From: Beijerinckiaceae bacterium
GTDB taxonomy: Bacteria; Pseudomonadota; Alphaproteobacteria; Rhizobiales; Beijerinckiaceae
Assembly: GCA_947453205.1 (NCBI GenBank)
Contig: CANGFT010000010.1
Span: 27,507 to 91,506 of the forward strand
Length of the DNA stretch: 64,000 bases
Reading direction: 5' to 3'
In this document: in pieces, positions 56,879 through 63,377 of the stretch
Position numbering within the stretch: position 1 is the first letter of the stretch
How the letters are laid out: the number at the start of each line of letters is the position of its first letter
Notes under the pieces: generated by a model
Seen by the model: only the letters and a program-made list of their open reading frames with translations
Databases searched by the model: none
What the model was told of the DNA's origin: nothing
Position numbers and translations under genes: made by a program

Positions 56879-57928
56879 TCAGGCCGAAACCTTGTCCTCG
56901 CCGAGACGCTGGGCGATCTCATCCTTGGACATGTCGCGGAAGGCGTAAGCGGACTTGTAGGTGATGACGCCGGCGTCGGCCAGAAGATCAAAGGCAGCCT
57001 TGATCTTCTCTTCGGGCGTCTTCAGTTCATCATCCTTCTCGTGGCCGACAGGCTCGCCGAAAAGCATGACCATGAGCGTCTTGCCCACGATGTTCATCAA
57101 CATGCCGAAGAGCACCAAGCCCAGCAACATGGTGACGCCGGCGATTATTCGTCCCCCCATGGTGACGGGATAGAGGTCGCCATAGCCTGTGGTCGTCAAC
57201 GTGACCATGCACCACCACATGGCCTCGGGGATGGAGGTGTAGAAACGCTTCTCCTCAGGGATCGCAGCGCCGGTCAGGGGATCGACGGGAACAAATTTGA
57301 CCGAGCCTGCGGGCTCGCCCTTGGCGACCGTCGCCTCGTCAAGATGCATCTGCCCCTCGGCGATCGCCTCAGCCGTATAGAGGCTGCCCTCGACATAAAA
57401 CATCAGGGTCGAGGAGATCATCAGCACCGAGAACAGCGCAATGAAGTAAATGCGCAGATTGGCGACGATGCGGTTGGTCTTCCCATCGCGCGCTGCGTTG
57501 ACGTCCAACATGGCGGTGCGGGCCAGCTTGAGCACGCGCAGCACGCGGATGACGCGCAGCAGCCGCAGGATCTTTGTGGCCCTGATCGAGGAGAAGTTGA
57601 AGAGCATGAGGTAGGACGGGAGGATCGACAGAAGATCGACCATTCCCCAGAAGCTCGTGATATACTTGATCCTGTCTTTCGCGGTGTAGATGTTGAAGAG
57701 ATAGTCGAGCGTGAAGAAAACGACCGAGAACCACTCGAACGCCATAAGTTCAGCGCCATATTCCGACCGCACCGCCTCGACCGAGTCCAGCGCGATGGCG
57801 AGGCAGGACAGATAGATCAGCACGTTGATGACACGCGTCCAGATCTTGAACGTGATGTGATCGGTGTCATGGATGAGCCGGTGAATCAGCGTCGGATGAG
57901 GATCTTCCTGAGGCGTGTTTTGCAGCAT
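56879..57928 (-). CDS. Voltage-gated-type potassium channel
   Basis: A 349-residue six-helix channel. The voltage-sensor-like S4 carries regularly spaced Arg and Lys (IRATKILRLLRVIRVLRVL), and the selectivity filter is TTTGYGDLYP. Between S5 and the pore helix there is an unusually long outer loop of roughly 50 residues, larger than in KvAP or Kch. A 60-residue cytoplasmic C-terminus with no RCK domain follows. The ATG at 57928 is preferred to an upstream TTG. It faces an AT-rich intergenic region. Confidence 0.9.
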   Translation of the reverse strand: MLQNTPQEDPHPTLIHRLIHDTDHITFKIWTRVINVLIYLSCLAIALDSVEAVRSEYGAELMAFEWFSVVFFTLDYLFNIYTAKDRIKYITSFWGMVDLLSILPSYLMLFNFSSIRATKILRLLRVIRVLRVLKLARTAMLDVNAARDGKTNRIVANLRIYFIALFSVLMISSTLMFYVEGSLYTAEAIAEGQMHLDEATVAKGEPAGSVKFVPVDPLTGAAIPEEKRFYTSIPEAMWWCMVTLTTTGYGDLYPVTMGGRIIAGVTMLLGLVLFGMLMNIVGKTLMVMLFGEPVGHEKDDELKTPEEKIKAAFDLLADAGVITYKSAYAFRDMSKDEIAQRLGEDKVSA

Positions 57929-58262
57929 GTTCCACCAATCCAGAGGGTCTAAAAGTCGCGCAAAAATGAACAACCGGGGCACACCGGTCACGTCCACATC
58001 GCGGCTGTGTGATGAAAACAATCTGCCTTGAGACAACAAGCGCTGGCAAGTGAATTCATTGAACTTGCGAACGGAATTGAAGCCTACCTCAAGGATATTT
58101 GATCGCGTAACTTTTAAAGTTAAATAAGTCCTGAAATATTCATGTTTGAAACATTTAAAAAAATAACATCAAATGAAAAGCAACAACAAAAATCATCGAC
58201 AACGACACCTGAAACAGGGCACCGTGACGCTGCGTCAACACTTCATGAAGCAGCGGACTCCC
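57929..58262. promoter_or_regulatory. AT-rich divergent regulatory region (K+ channel / sthA)
   Basis: A 334-base gap without genes. From about 58080 it is strongly AT-rich. It contains two palindromes, TAACTTT-T-AAAGTTA (58108-58122) and ATGTTT-G-AAACAT (58142-58154). A candidate promoter for sthA has TTGAAA at 58146-58151, which overlaps the second palindrome, then 17 bases, then TCAAAT (58169-58174). The palindromes look like regulator binding sites, but no regulator is identified. Confidence 0.5.
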
Positions 58263-59660
58263 ATGCAATATGATCTCGTCGTCATCGGTTCAGGCCCCTC
58301 TGGCCAGCGCGCCGCCATTCAAGCCGCAAAAATGGGAAAGCGCGTGGCCGTCATCGAGAAACGCCGCGTCGTCGGGGGAGTCTGCGTGAACACGGGCACG
58401 ATCCCGTCCAAGACGTTCCGCGAGGCGGTGCTGCATCTGTCGGGTTTTCGCGAGCGCGGCATCTATGGTTCGTCCTACACGGTCAAGCATGACATCCAGA
58501 TCGAGGATCTGCTGTTCCGCGTCGAGCAGGTCATCCGCAGCGAGATCGACGTCATCCGCAACCATCTCGCCCGCAACCGCGTGCAGTTGATCGAAGCCGA
58601 AGCCTCTTTCGTCGACGCCCATCACATCAGGCTCGACGATGGCACCGAAGACGAACATATCATCCAGACCGACAAGATCGTCATCGCCTGCGGCACCAAC
58701 GCGACGCGCGATTCACGCATCACCTTCGATGGCCAGCGCATCCTCGTCAGCGACGACATTCTGCATCTGCGCAGCATACCCCGCTCGCTGATCGTGATCG
58801 GCGCCGGCGTCATCGGCGTTGAATACGCCACCATGTTCGCGGCGCTGGGCGTGCGCGTGACGATCGTCGACAAACGCCCGACCCTCCTGCCCTTCCTCGA
58901 CCATGAAATCTCGGCGGCCCTCACCTACATCGCCCAGCAGAACCGCGTGACCATGCGCCTTGGCGAAGAGGTGGACCATGTGGAGGTGGTGGAAGGCGCG
59001 CGCGCCCCTGTGGAGGTGCGCCTGAAGAGCGGCAAACTTCTACATGCCGAAGCCGCCCTCTACGCCATCGGCCGCACCGGCGCCACGGCGGGCCTTGCCC
59101 TCGAAAACGCAGGCGTCGAACTTGACCCGCGCGGCAAGATCACCATCAACGCCCACTATCAGACCACCGCCGCCAATATCTATGCGGTCGGCGACGTCAT
59201 CGGCTTCCCCTCCCTCGCCTCGACCTCGATGGAGCAGGGCCGCGCCGCCGCCCTTCACGCCTTCGAGGCGCGCGACGCCGACGAACATGGCATCGGCCTC
59301 TTTCCCTATGGCATCTACACGGTCCCGGAAATCTCCACCATCGGCGCCAATGAAGATGAACTGACCGCCGCCGGACGCCCCTATGAAATCGGCAAGGCCA
59401 ACTACCGGGAGATCGCGCGCGGCCAGATCATCGGCGACCGCACGGGCATGCTGAAACTGATTTTCGACCCGGAAACACGCAAGATCCTCGGCATCCACAT
59501 TCTGGGCGAAGGCGCGACGGAGCTGATCCATATCGGTCAGGCGGTGATGGCGCTGGGCGGCACGATCGACTATCTTGCCGACGCGGTCTTCAACTATCCG
59601 ACGCTTGCGGAATGCTACAAGTCCGCCGCCTTCGACGGACTGGGCCGGTTAAACGGGTGA
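58263..59660 (+). CDS. sthA: Si-specific (soluble) NAD(P)+ transhydrogenase
   Basis: A 465-residue FAD enzyme that equilibrates NADPH and NAD+. The FAD motif is GSGPSGQRAAIQAAK; the usual redox disulfide of the family is lost, with VCVNTGTIPSKT having Thr in place of the second Cys, as in SthA. The NAD domain has GAGVIGVEYATMF. Length equals E. coli SthA (466). A 30-residue in-frame upstream extension is rejected because it would start inside the candidate -10 element. It is coupled to the following methyltransferase. Confidence 0.93.
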   Translation: MQYDLVVIGSGPSGQRAAIQAAKMGKRVAVIEKRRVVGGVCVNTGTIPSKTFREAVLHLSGFRERGIYGSSYTVKHDIQIEDLLFRVEQVIRSEIDVIRNHLARNRVQLIEAEASFVDAHHIRLDDGTEDEHIIQTDKIVIACGTNATRDSRITFDGQRILVSDDILHLRSIPRSLIVIGAGVIGVEYATMFAALGVRVTIVDKRPTLLPFLDHEISAALTYIAQQNRVTMRLGEEVDHVEVVEGARAPVEVRLKSGKLLHAEAALYAIGRTGATAGLALENAGVELDPRGKITINAHYQTTAANIYAVGDVIGFPSLASTSMEQGRAAALHAFEARDADEHGIGLFPYGIYTVPEISTIGANEDELTAAGRPYEIGKANYREIARGQIIGDRTGMLKLIFDPETRKILGIHILGEGATELIHIGQAVMALGGTIDYLADAVFNYPTLAECYKSAAFDGLGRLNG

Positions 59661-59662
59661 AA

Positions 59663-60283
59663 ATGCGCAAATTTCTCCATGTGGGCTGCGGCCCCGGCCG
59701 CAAGGGACCGAAAACCCCAGGCTTTGATGGCCCGGACTGGACCGAGATCCGGCTCGACATCGACCCTTCGGTGTCGCCGGACCTCATCGGCACGATCACC
59801 GATCTTTCCGCCGTGGAGACTGGCGCAGTCGACGCCGTTTATTCCTCCCACAACATCGAGCACATCTATCCCCACGAGGTTCCGGTCGCGCTCGCCGAAT
59901 TCCGGCGGGTGCTGAACCCCGAGGGTTTTCTCTCCATCACCTGCCCCGACGTCGTCGCCGTCGCGAAGTTCATCGCGACGCAGGGCCTCGAAGAGACCGC
60001 CTATGTGTCGGGCATGGGGCCGATCACCCCGCTCGACATGCTCTACGGACACCGCGCCTCCCTGAGCGCAGGCAACCTGTTCATGGCCCATCGCACCGCC
60101 TTCAGCGCGCAGTCCATGGCGGCGAGCCTGCAACAGGCAGGCTTCGGCAAGATCGCGGTGGTCTCGCGCCCCAGCCAGTTCCTGCTGTGGGCGGTGGCGT
60201 CGAAAGCCGTTTGCGATGACGCAGCGATCACCGCGCTCGCCCAGCGCCATATCCCCGGCTTCACGGCGAAGGCGGCGCCCTGA
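59663..60283 (+). CDS. Class I SAM-dependent methyltransferase
   Basis: A 206-residue methyltransferase-like protein. The SAM motif is HVGCGPGRKG; DAVYSSHNIEHIYPHEVP is the motif IV region found in type-11 methyltransferases. The frame also has a GTG at 59657 overlapping the sthA stop, so it is probably translated from the sthA message. The substrate is not known and no relation to NADPH balance is obvious. Confidence 0.85.
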   Translation: MRKFLHVGCGPGRKGPKTPGFDGPDWTEIRLDIDPSVSPDLIGTITDLSAVETGAVDAVYSSHNIEHIYPHEVPVALAEFRRVLNPEGFLSITCPDVVAVAKFIATQGLEETAYVSGMGPITPLDMLYGHRASLSAGNLFMAHRTAFSAQSMAASLQQAGFGKIAVVSRPSQFLLWAVASKAVCDDAAITALAQRHIPGFTAKAAP

Positions 60284-60313
60284 ACCAGGGGCGCCCGCCC
60301 TGAGGGATGGGCG

Positions 60314-60685
60314 TCACGCCCGACAGAAGCACGCGAGCTTGTTGCCATCGAGATCGCGGAAATAGGCGGCGTAGAAACCGCCGCCGCGCGGGCCCGGAGC
60401 GCCTTCGTCCTTGCCGCCGAGCTCCAGCGCCTTCGCGTGCAGCGCCTGCACCTGCTCAGGGTCCGCACAGGCCAGCGAGACCATGGAGCCGTTGCCGACC
60501 GTTGCAGGATTTTTATCGAAAGGCTTCAGCACCGCGAACATCGGCTTGTCCGGCGCGACGCCCCAGCCGATCCCGGTCTCGCCCTGAAAGAAGACCTTCG
60601 CGCCGAGCACGGATTCGAGCAGGCCCGTGTAGAAGGCGGTGGCCTTGGGAAGGTCGTTTGTGCCGACGGTGGTGTAGGCGATCAT
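60314..60685 (-). CDS. VOC-family (glyoxalase/bleomycin-resistance fold) protein
   Basis: A 123-residue single-domain VOC protein with the paired beta-alpha-beta-beta-beta pattern: AYTTVGTNDLPKATAFYTGLLE at the start (seen in part), VGNGSMVSLACADPEQVQALHA in the centre, and AAYFRDLDGNKLACF at the end with the metal-ligand Asp/Glu region. Members include glyoxalase I and antibiotic-binding proteins; the function here is not defined. It is convergent with the methyltransferase gene. Confidence 0.85.
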   Translation of the reverse strand: MIAYTTVGTNDLPKATAFYTGLLESVLGAKVFFQGETGIGWGVAPDKPMFAVLKPFDKNPATVGNGSMVSLACADPEQVQALHAKALELGGKDEGAPGPRGGGFYAAYFRDLDGNKLACFCRA

Positions 60686-60812
60686 GGGGGACTCCGGATT
60701 TGTGATGATCGGCTTCGTTTCAAGCGCGAAGGGCGCGCAACACAGGCTCTGCTGAGAAAACCCATGCCCTCAAGCCCGCCCTCTGTGTGGACGAACCTCT
60801 ATCGGCATTTCA

Positions 60813-61049
60813 TCACTCGGCCTTCCACGGATCAAGCAGCGCAACGCCAGTTAAGGCGAAATCCGCAGTATTGCGAGTGACGATGGTCATGCCATGCGTC
60901 AAGGCCGTCGCAGCGATCAGCGCATCTCGCTCCGAGCGCGGATCTGGAACATGGAGCCGCGCACAATATCTTGCGACATTGGCGTCCGCGGAGAGGATAC
61001 GACCGGCGCAGGCTGGCGCGACATCATCGTCAAGCCAGACCCGCAGCAT
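60813..61049 (-). pseudogene. VapC-type PIN-domain toxin, N-terminus deleted
   Basis: The last 78 residues of a PIN-domain toxin remain: WLDDDVAPACAGRIL, then LHVPDPRSERDALIAATALTHGM with one catalytic Asp, then TIVTRNTADFALTGV with the second. The first catalytic Asp (in a normal MxLLDTNV start) and the following Glu, about 60-65 residues in all, are missing. The remnant is directly preceded, out of frame, by the Phd antitoxin, so a deletion removed the toxin start together with the antitoxin's end. It should be inactive. Confidence 0.75.
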
Positions 61050-61272
61050 CGCCCCCTGCAGGCCCACAGTCCGCGCTTGCCGCGTCCGGCATGGCGATCG
61101 ATTCTGTGATCCCGGGCCGCTGGCCCAGCAATCGCCGATATTCCGCAATGCTCAGAAGCACATGAGTAGGCTTGCCGCGATCAGTTATGAACACAGGGCC
61201 CAGGTTCGAAGCCTTCTTTGCGCGACTGGCGTCGTGAGTGAAATCCCAGCTCGACAGGGTTGTGATCGGCAT
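61030..61272 (-). CDS. Phd/YefM-type antitoxin with altered C-terminus
   Basis: An 80-residue protein whose first 60 residues are a complete Phd/YefM DNA-binding domain: TTLSSWDFTHDASRAKKA, then GPVFITDRGKPTHVLLSIAEYRRLL. The C-terminal tail (GPAGGDAAGLA) is read out of frame through toxin sequence, because of the deletion described for the neighbouring pseudogene, so the toxin-binding tail is probably lost. GGAGGG precedes the ATG at 61272. It may still repress its own promoter. Confidence 0.7.
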   Translation of the reverse strand: MPITTLSSWDFTHDASRAKKASNLGPVFITDRGKPTHVLLSIAEYRRLLGQRPGITESIAMPDAASADCGPAGGDAAGLA

Positions 61273-61376
61273 TGACCAGCCCTCCATTCCCATGATCGGC
61301 AGAAACGTTAATGCAAAGTTCTAGTCCGATCAATACAGGGATGGGCGAGCACATGGCCAAGCCCGCAGCCCAGCCC

Positions 61377-61392
61377 CAGCTACTCCCACTCA
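61377..61392. repeat. guaA-end att repeat, copy 1
   Basis: The 16-base sequence CAGCTACTCCCACTCA occurs here and again at 62396-62411 as a direct repeat. In this copy it is the end of a relic of guaA (see 61380-61418). It is read as an attachment-site core. Confidence 0.7.
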
Positions 61393-61418
61393 ATCGTCCC
61401 CGGCGGCTTCGAGGTCAC
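61380..61418 (-). pseudogene. guaA: 13-codon relic of the 3' end of guaA
   Basis: On the minus strand these 39 bases encode V-T-S-K-P-P-G-T-I-E-W-E and a TAG stop. That is the universally conserved end of GMP synthase (K-P-P-x-T-I-E-W-E-stop). Upstream of the Val there is no further GMP synthase sequence, only the GNAT gene region. Fragments of this kind are left when an element integrates at the 3' end of guaA, a known integration hot spot. The rest of guaA is not in the window. Confidence 0.8.
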
Positions 61419-61475
61419 GCAAGGACACGCGATGCCGCGTCTTGCGCAGACGTGGTCGTCCCTCACGCTCCCGCT

Positions 61476-62006
61476 CTAACCAAACGCCGCGACCACGGTT
61501 TCTATCGGCAGAAACAGCGTACGGCTATCCTGAGGATATTCGATGAATTCAGCGCAACGGAAATTGAAGCGCCGGGCGGAGTCGTCTTTCGCATGCACCA
61601 GCACGGCGCCTATGCCAATGCTCTGAGAGGCGATGGCGATACGCCGCAGGGCGTCTGCGAGGAGGTCGGCGCCGAGCCCTTTGCCCGCGTAGCCCCGATC
61701 AACCGCCAGACGCCCGATGACGGAGACCGGAATCGTGTCGGGCGCATTGCGTCGAATCTTGCCAGGCGCCGCCGCACGGGCCACAGCCCCGGCGCAGATG
61801 CAGTACCAGGCTACGACCTTCCTGCCATGGCAAACGACGTAAGTCCGCGCAAAACGGCTTTCGTTTTTCAAAGCGCGATGGCGAAGCCAATCATTGAGTT
61901 CCGGCTGGCCGCAGTCGAAGCTTGAGAGGTCATGGTCGCCAGTGAGCGGAACCGGAGCTGAAAGACCAGCTTCAGGACCTTCCGAAGGATCCTCTACTTT
62001 CGCCAT
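61476..62006 (-). CDS. GNAT-family toxin (TacT-like acetyltransferase)
   Basis: A 176-residue GNAT acetyltransferase. FDCGQPELNDWLRHRAL at the N-terminus and VIGRLAVDRGYAGKGLGADLL, with the acetyl-CoA binding R/Q-x2-G-x-G/A pattern, are typical of TacT/AtaT toxins, which acetylate the amino acid on charged tRNA and block translation. The ATG at 62006 overlaps the end of the upstream DUF1778 antitoxin gene by 13 bases, the usual arrangement. The catalytic Tyr region near the C-terminus (SRTLFLPIETV) is present, so it appears intact. Confidence 0.88.
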   Translation of the reverse strand: MAKVEDPSEGPEAGLSAPVPLTGDHDLSSFDCGQPELNDWLRHRALKNESRFARTYVVCHGRKVVAWYCICAGAVARAAAPGKIRRNAPDTIPVSVIGRLAVDRGYAGKGLGADLLADALRRIAIASQSIGIGAVLVHAKDDSARRFNFRCAEFIEYPQDSRTLFLPIETVVAAFG

Positions 62007-62335
62007 GCCGGAACGCGGCGCATCAGCGCCCTCAATTTAGGTCCAGGCGCGGGTGGGCTGTCGAGCGCCTGCACGAAGGCGTCGTACCGGTCGGAATCCA
62101 GCTCGAACAGCCGTTGGTCGAGCAGCACGTCGATGGCCTCTCTGCGGGCGCTCTCGATCATGAACTCGGTGCGCGTCTTGCCCTGTATCGCCGCGGCGTC
62201 ATCGATAAGCTGGCGCGTGTTCGCTTCGATGCGCAGATTGATGCTGCCCTTTGCTTCGGCGGCCGAAGGCCGTCCTGCATCCATGGCGGGCGCATGACTA
62301 TAGCTTAGCGAAGCTGACTGGCGGTTTTTCGACAT
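61994..62335 (-). CDS. DUF1778 (TacA-like) ribbon-helix-helix antitoxin
   Basis: A 113-residue protein. The ribbon-helix-helix domain is INLRIEANTRQLIDDAAAIQG followed by KTRTEFMIESARREAIDVLL, and the C-terminus (VPAWRK) would wrap the GNAT toxin. It has an extra Ser/Ala-rich N-terminus of about 38 residues, longer than usual. The ATG at 62335 has no Shine-Dalgarno sequence but lies at the expected transcription start of the promoter described next. A downstream Met could be an alternative start. Confidence 0.85.
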   Translation of the reverse strand: MSKNRQSASLSYSHAPAMDAGRPSAAEAKGSINLRIEANTRQLIDDAAAIQGKTRTEFMIESARREAIDVLLDQRLFELDSDRYDAFVQALDSPPAPGPKLRALMRRVPAWRK

Positions 62336-62341
62336 GGGCGG

Positions 62342-62373
62342 AATATGAACGCGCGTATCCACACTGTCAATAC
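62342..62373 (-). promoter_or_regulatory. Promoter and operator of the toxin-antitoxin pair
   Basis: On the minus strand TTGACA (62370 to 62365) is a perfect -35. After exactly 17 bases comes CATATT (62347 to 62342), a four-of-six -10. The ATG of the antitoxin starts seven bases after the -10, which is the usual initiation point, so the mRNA would be nearly leaderless. An imperfect dyad GTATTGAC-AGT-GTGGATAC (62373 to 62355) overlaps the -35 and is a candidate autorepressor site. Confidence 0.6.
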
Positions 62374-62395
62374 AAACAGGCCGCTCGGCCAGTCT

Positions 62396-62411
62396 CAGCT
62401 ACTCCCACTCA
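62396..62411. repeat. guaA-end att repeat, copy 2
   Basis: Second exact copy of the 16-base repeat CAGCTACTCCCACTCA, 1,019 bases from copy 1. On the minus strand the local sequence reads V-T-T-E-W-E-stop, a degraded version of the guaA end. It marks the border where the AT-richer island DNA begins. Confidence 0.7.
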
Positions 62412-62501
62412 GTAGTTACCCGAACTGAAAGCTCAATAAAATCAATGACTTAAAACCACATAAATTTCATGGTGTAACTTTTGTGTAAGTAGCTGTTCTA
62501 C
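62412..62501. other. Noncoding island border, AT-rich
   Basis: A short AT-rich stretch directly after the second att repeat. No gene, promoter or terminator is recognised. With the following uncertain frame it makes a stretch of about 380 bases before the recombinase without a secure gene. Confidence 0.4.
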
Positions 62502-62750
62502 TCAAACGCAGTAGCGACCAAACCTGAGACCCGCAAAAACAGTGGCATAGCGAAAACAGGTTACACGCTGCGTAAGCGCCCTGCCCTGCGTACTAGCGAA
62601 AAGCCCATACCTTTTACAAAAATCATTACAGAAACTCCACTGCCCAATATCATAAAATGTGTGAATGATGAACCAAGCTGCTAACCCACTGAAAATACGC
62701 CTAAAAATATCCCAAAATTCCGGTCGTCCAACCGTCGGCTCAGAGCGCAT
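62502..62750 (-). CDS. Uncertain small hydrophobic protein
   Basis: An 82-residue frame divergent from the recombinase. It has one hydrophobic segment (IFSGLAAWFIIHTFYDIG) and several aromatic and Cys residues. The ATG at 62750 has no clear ribosome site. It lies in island DNA where spurious frames are less common than in the GC-rich backbone. I do not recognise it and it may not be a gene. Confidence 0.3.
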   Translation of the reverse strand: MRSEPTVGRPEFWDIFRRIFSGLAAWFIIHTFYDIGQWSFCNDFCKRYGLFASTQGRALTQRVTCFRYATVFAGLRFGRYCV

Positions 62751-62789
62751 ACTACAGACAGTTAAAACATGAGCTTGAGAGCTGCTGCG

Positions 62790-63359
62790 ATGAAACAAGC
62801 ACCCGTACTAAATGAGCGCGAGAAGCAACGAATGCTGCAACACTTGCAGCGGACAAGCTACTCCGCCCGCAATCGTTGCATGTTGCAGCTGAGCTGGCTG
62901 GCAGGCATGCGTGTTGGAGAGGTAGCAGCGCTGGACATCGGCGACGTGCTGGGCGCTGATGGCGCGATCCGAGCTGAAATCCAGCTACGAGCCGACCAAA
63001 CCAAAGGCGACCAAGCGCGGACAGTGCTAGTAAACAGCCAACTGCGGGCCGAGTTGGACCGTTACGTAAAGACTTTTAACGTGCGGCTTGATCCCAAGCG
63101 TCCGCTGATAGCCAGCAAGACTGGCAAACGGTTTTCCGCAAACGGCCTATGCCAGCGTTTCCTGCAGCTTTATGATGATGCAGGCTTGGATAAAGTAACA
63201 AGCCATAGCGGACGCCGCACATTTATTACAGCGCTAGCGCACAAAGGTGTCAACGTAAGGGTCTTGGCAGCTTTAGCTGGACATCGTAACATCGCCACAA
63301 CGCAGCGGTACATAGAGCTAAACGACCATGTGCTGAGAGAGGCTGTGGAACTGGTGTAA
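62790..63359 (+). CDS. Tyrosine recombinase, catalytic domain only
   Basis: A 189-residue integrase-type protein. All the catalytic residues are seen: Arg in LAGMRVGEVAAL (about residue 41), Lys in QTKGDQARTV, His-x2-Arg in TSHSGRRTF (about 139-142), His in LAGHRNIATT, and the nucleophile Tyr in TQRYIELND (about 174). The N-terminal core-binding domain of XerC/D-type proteins is absent. FimB/FimE inversion recombinases have this size too. GAGAG lies ahead of the ATG at 62790; 62769 is an alternative. It may act on the neighbouring att repeats. Confidence 0.85.
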   Translation: MKQAPVLNEREKQRMLQHLQRTSYSARNRCMLQLSWLAGMRVGEVAALDIGDVLGADGAIRAEIQLRADQTKGDQARTVLVNSQLRAELDRYVKTFNVRLDPKRPLIASKTGKRFSANGLCQRFLQLYDDAGLDKVTSHSGRRTFITALAHKGVNVRVLAALAGHRNIATTQRYIELNDHVLREAVELV

Positions 63360-63377
63360 ATTGGGTTAGGGCGGTAC

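Noticed and set aside
58173..58262. 30-residue N-terminal extension of SthA
   Set aside because: It would start inside the candidate -10 element, has no ribosome site, and gives a protein longer than the family norm.
61030..61148. Toxin frame read upstream into the antitoxin region as a full gene
   Set aside because: The residues before the WLDDD segment are antitoxin codons in another frame and carry no PIN-domain motif, so the toxin is a remnant.
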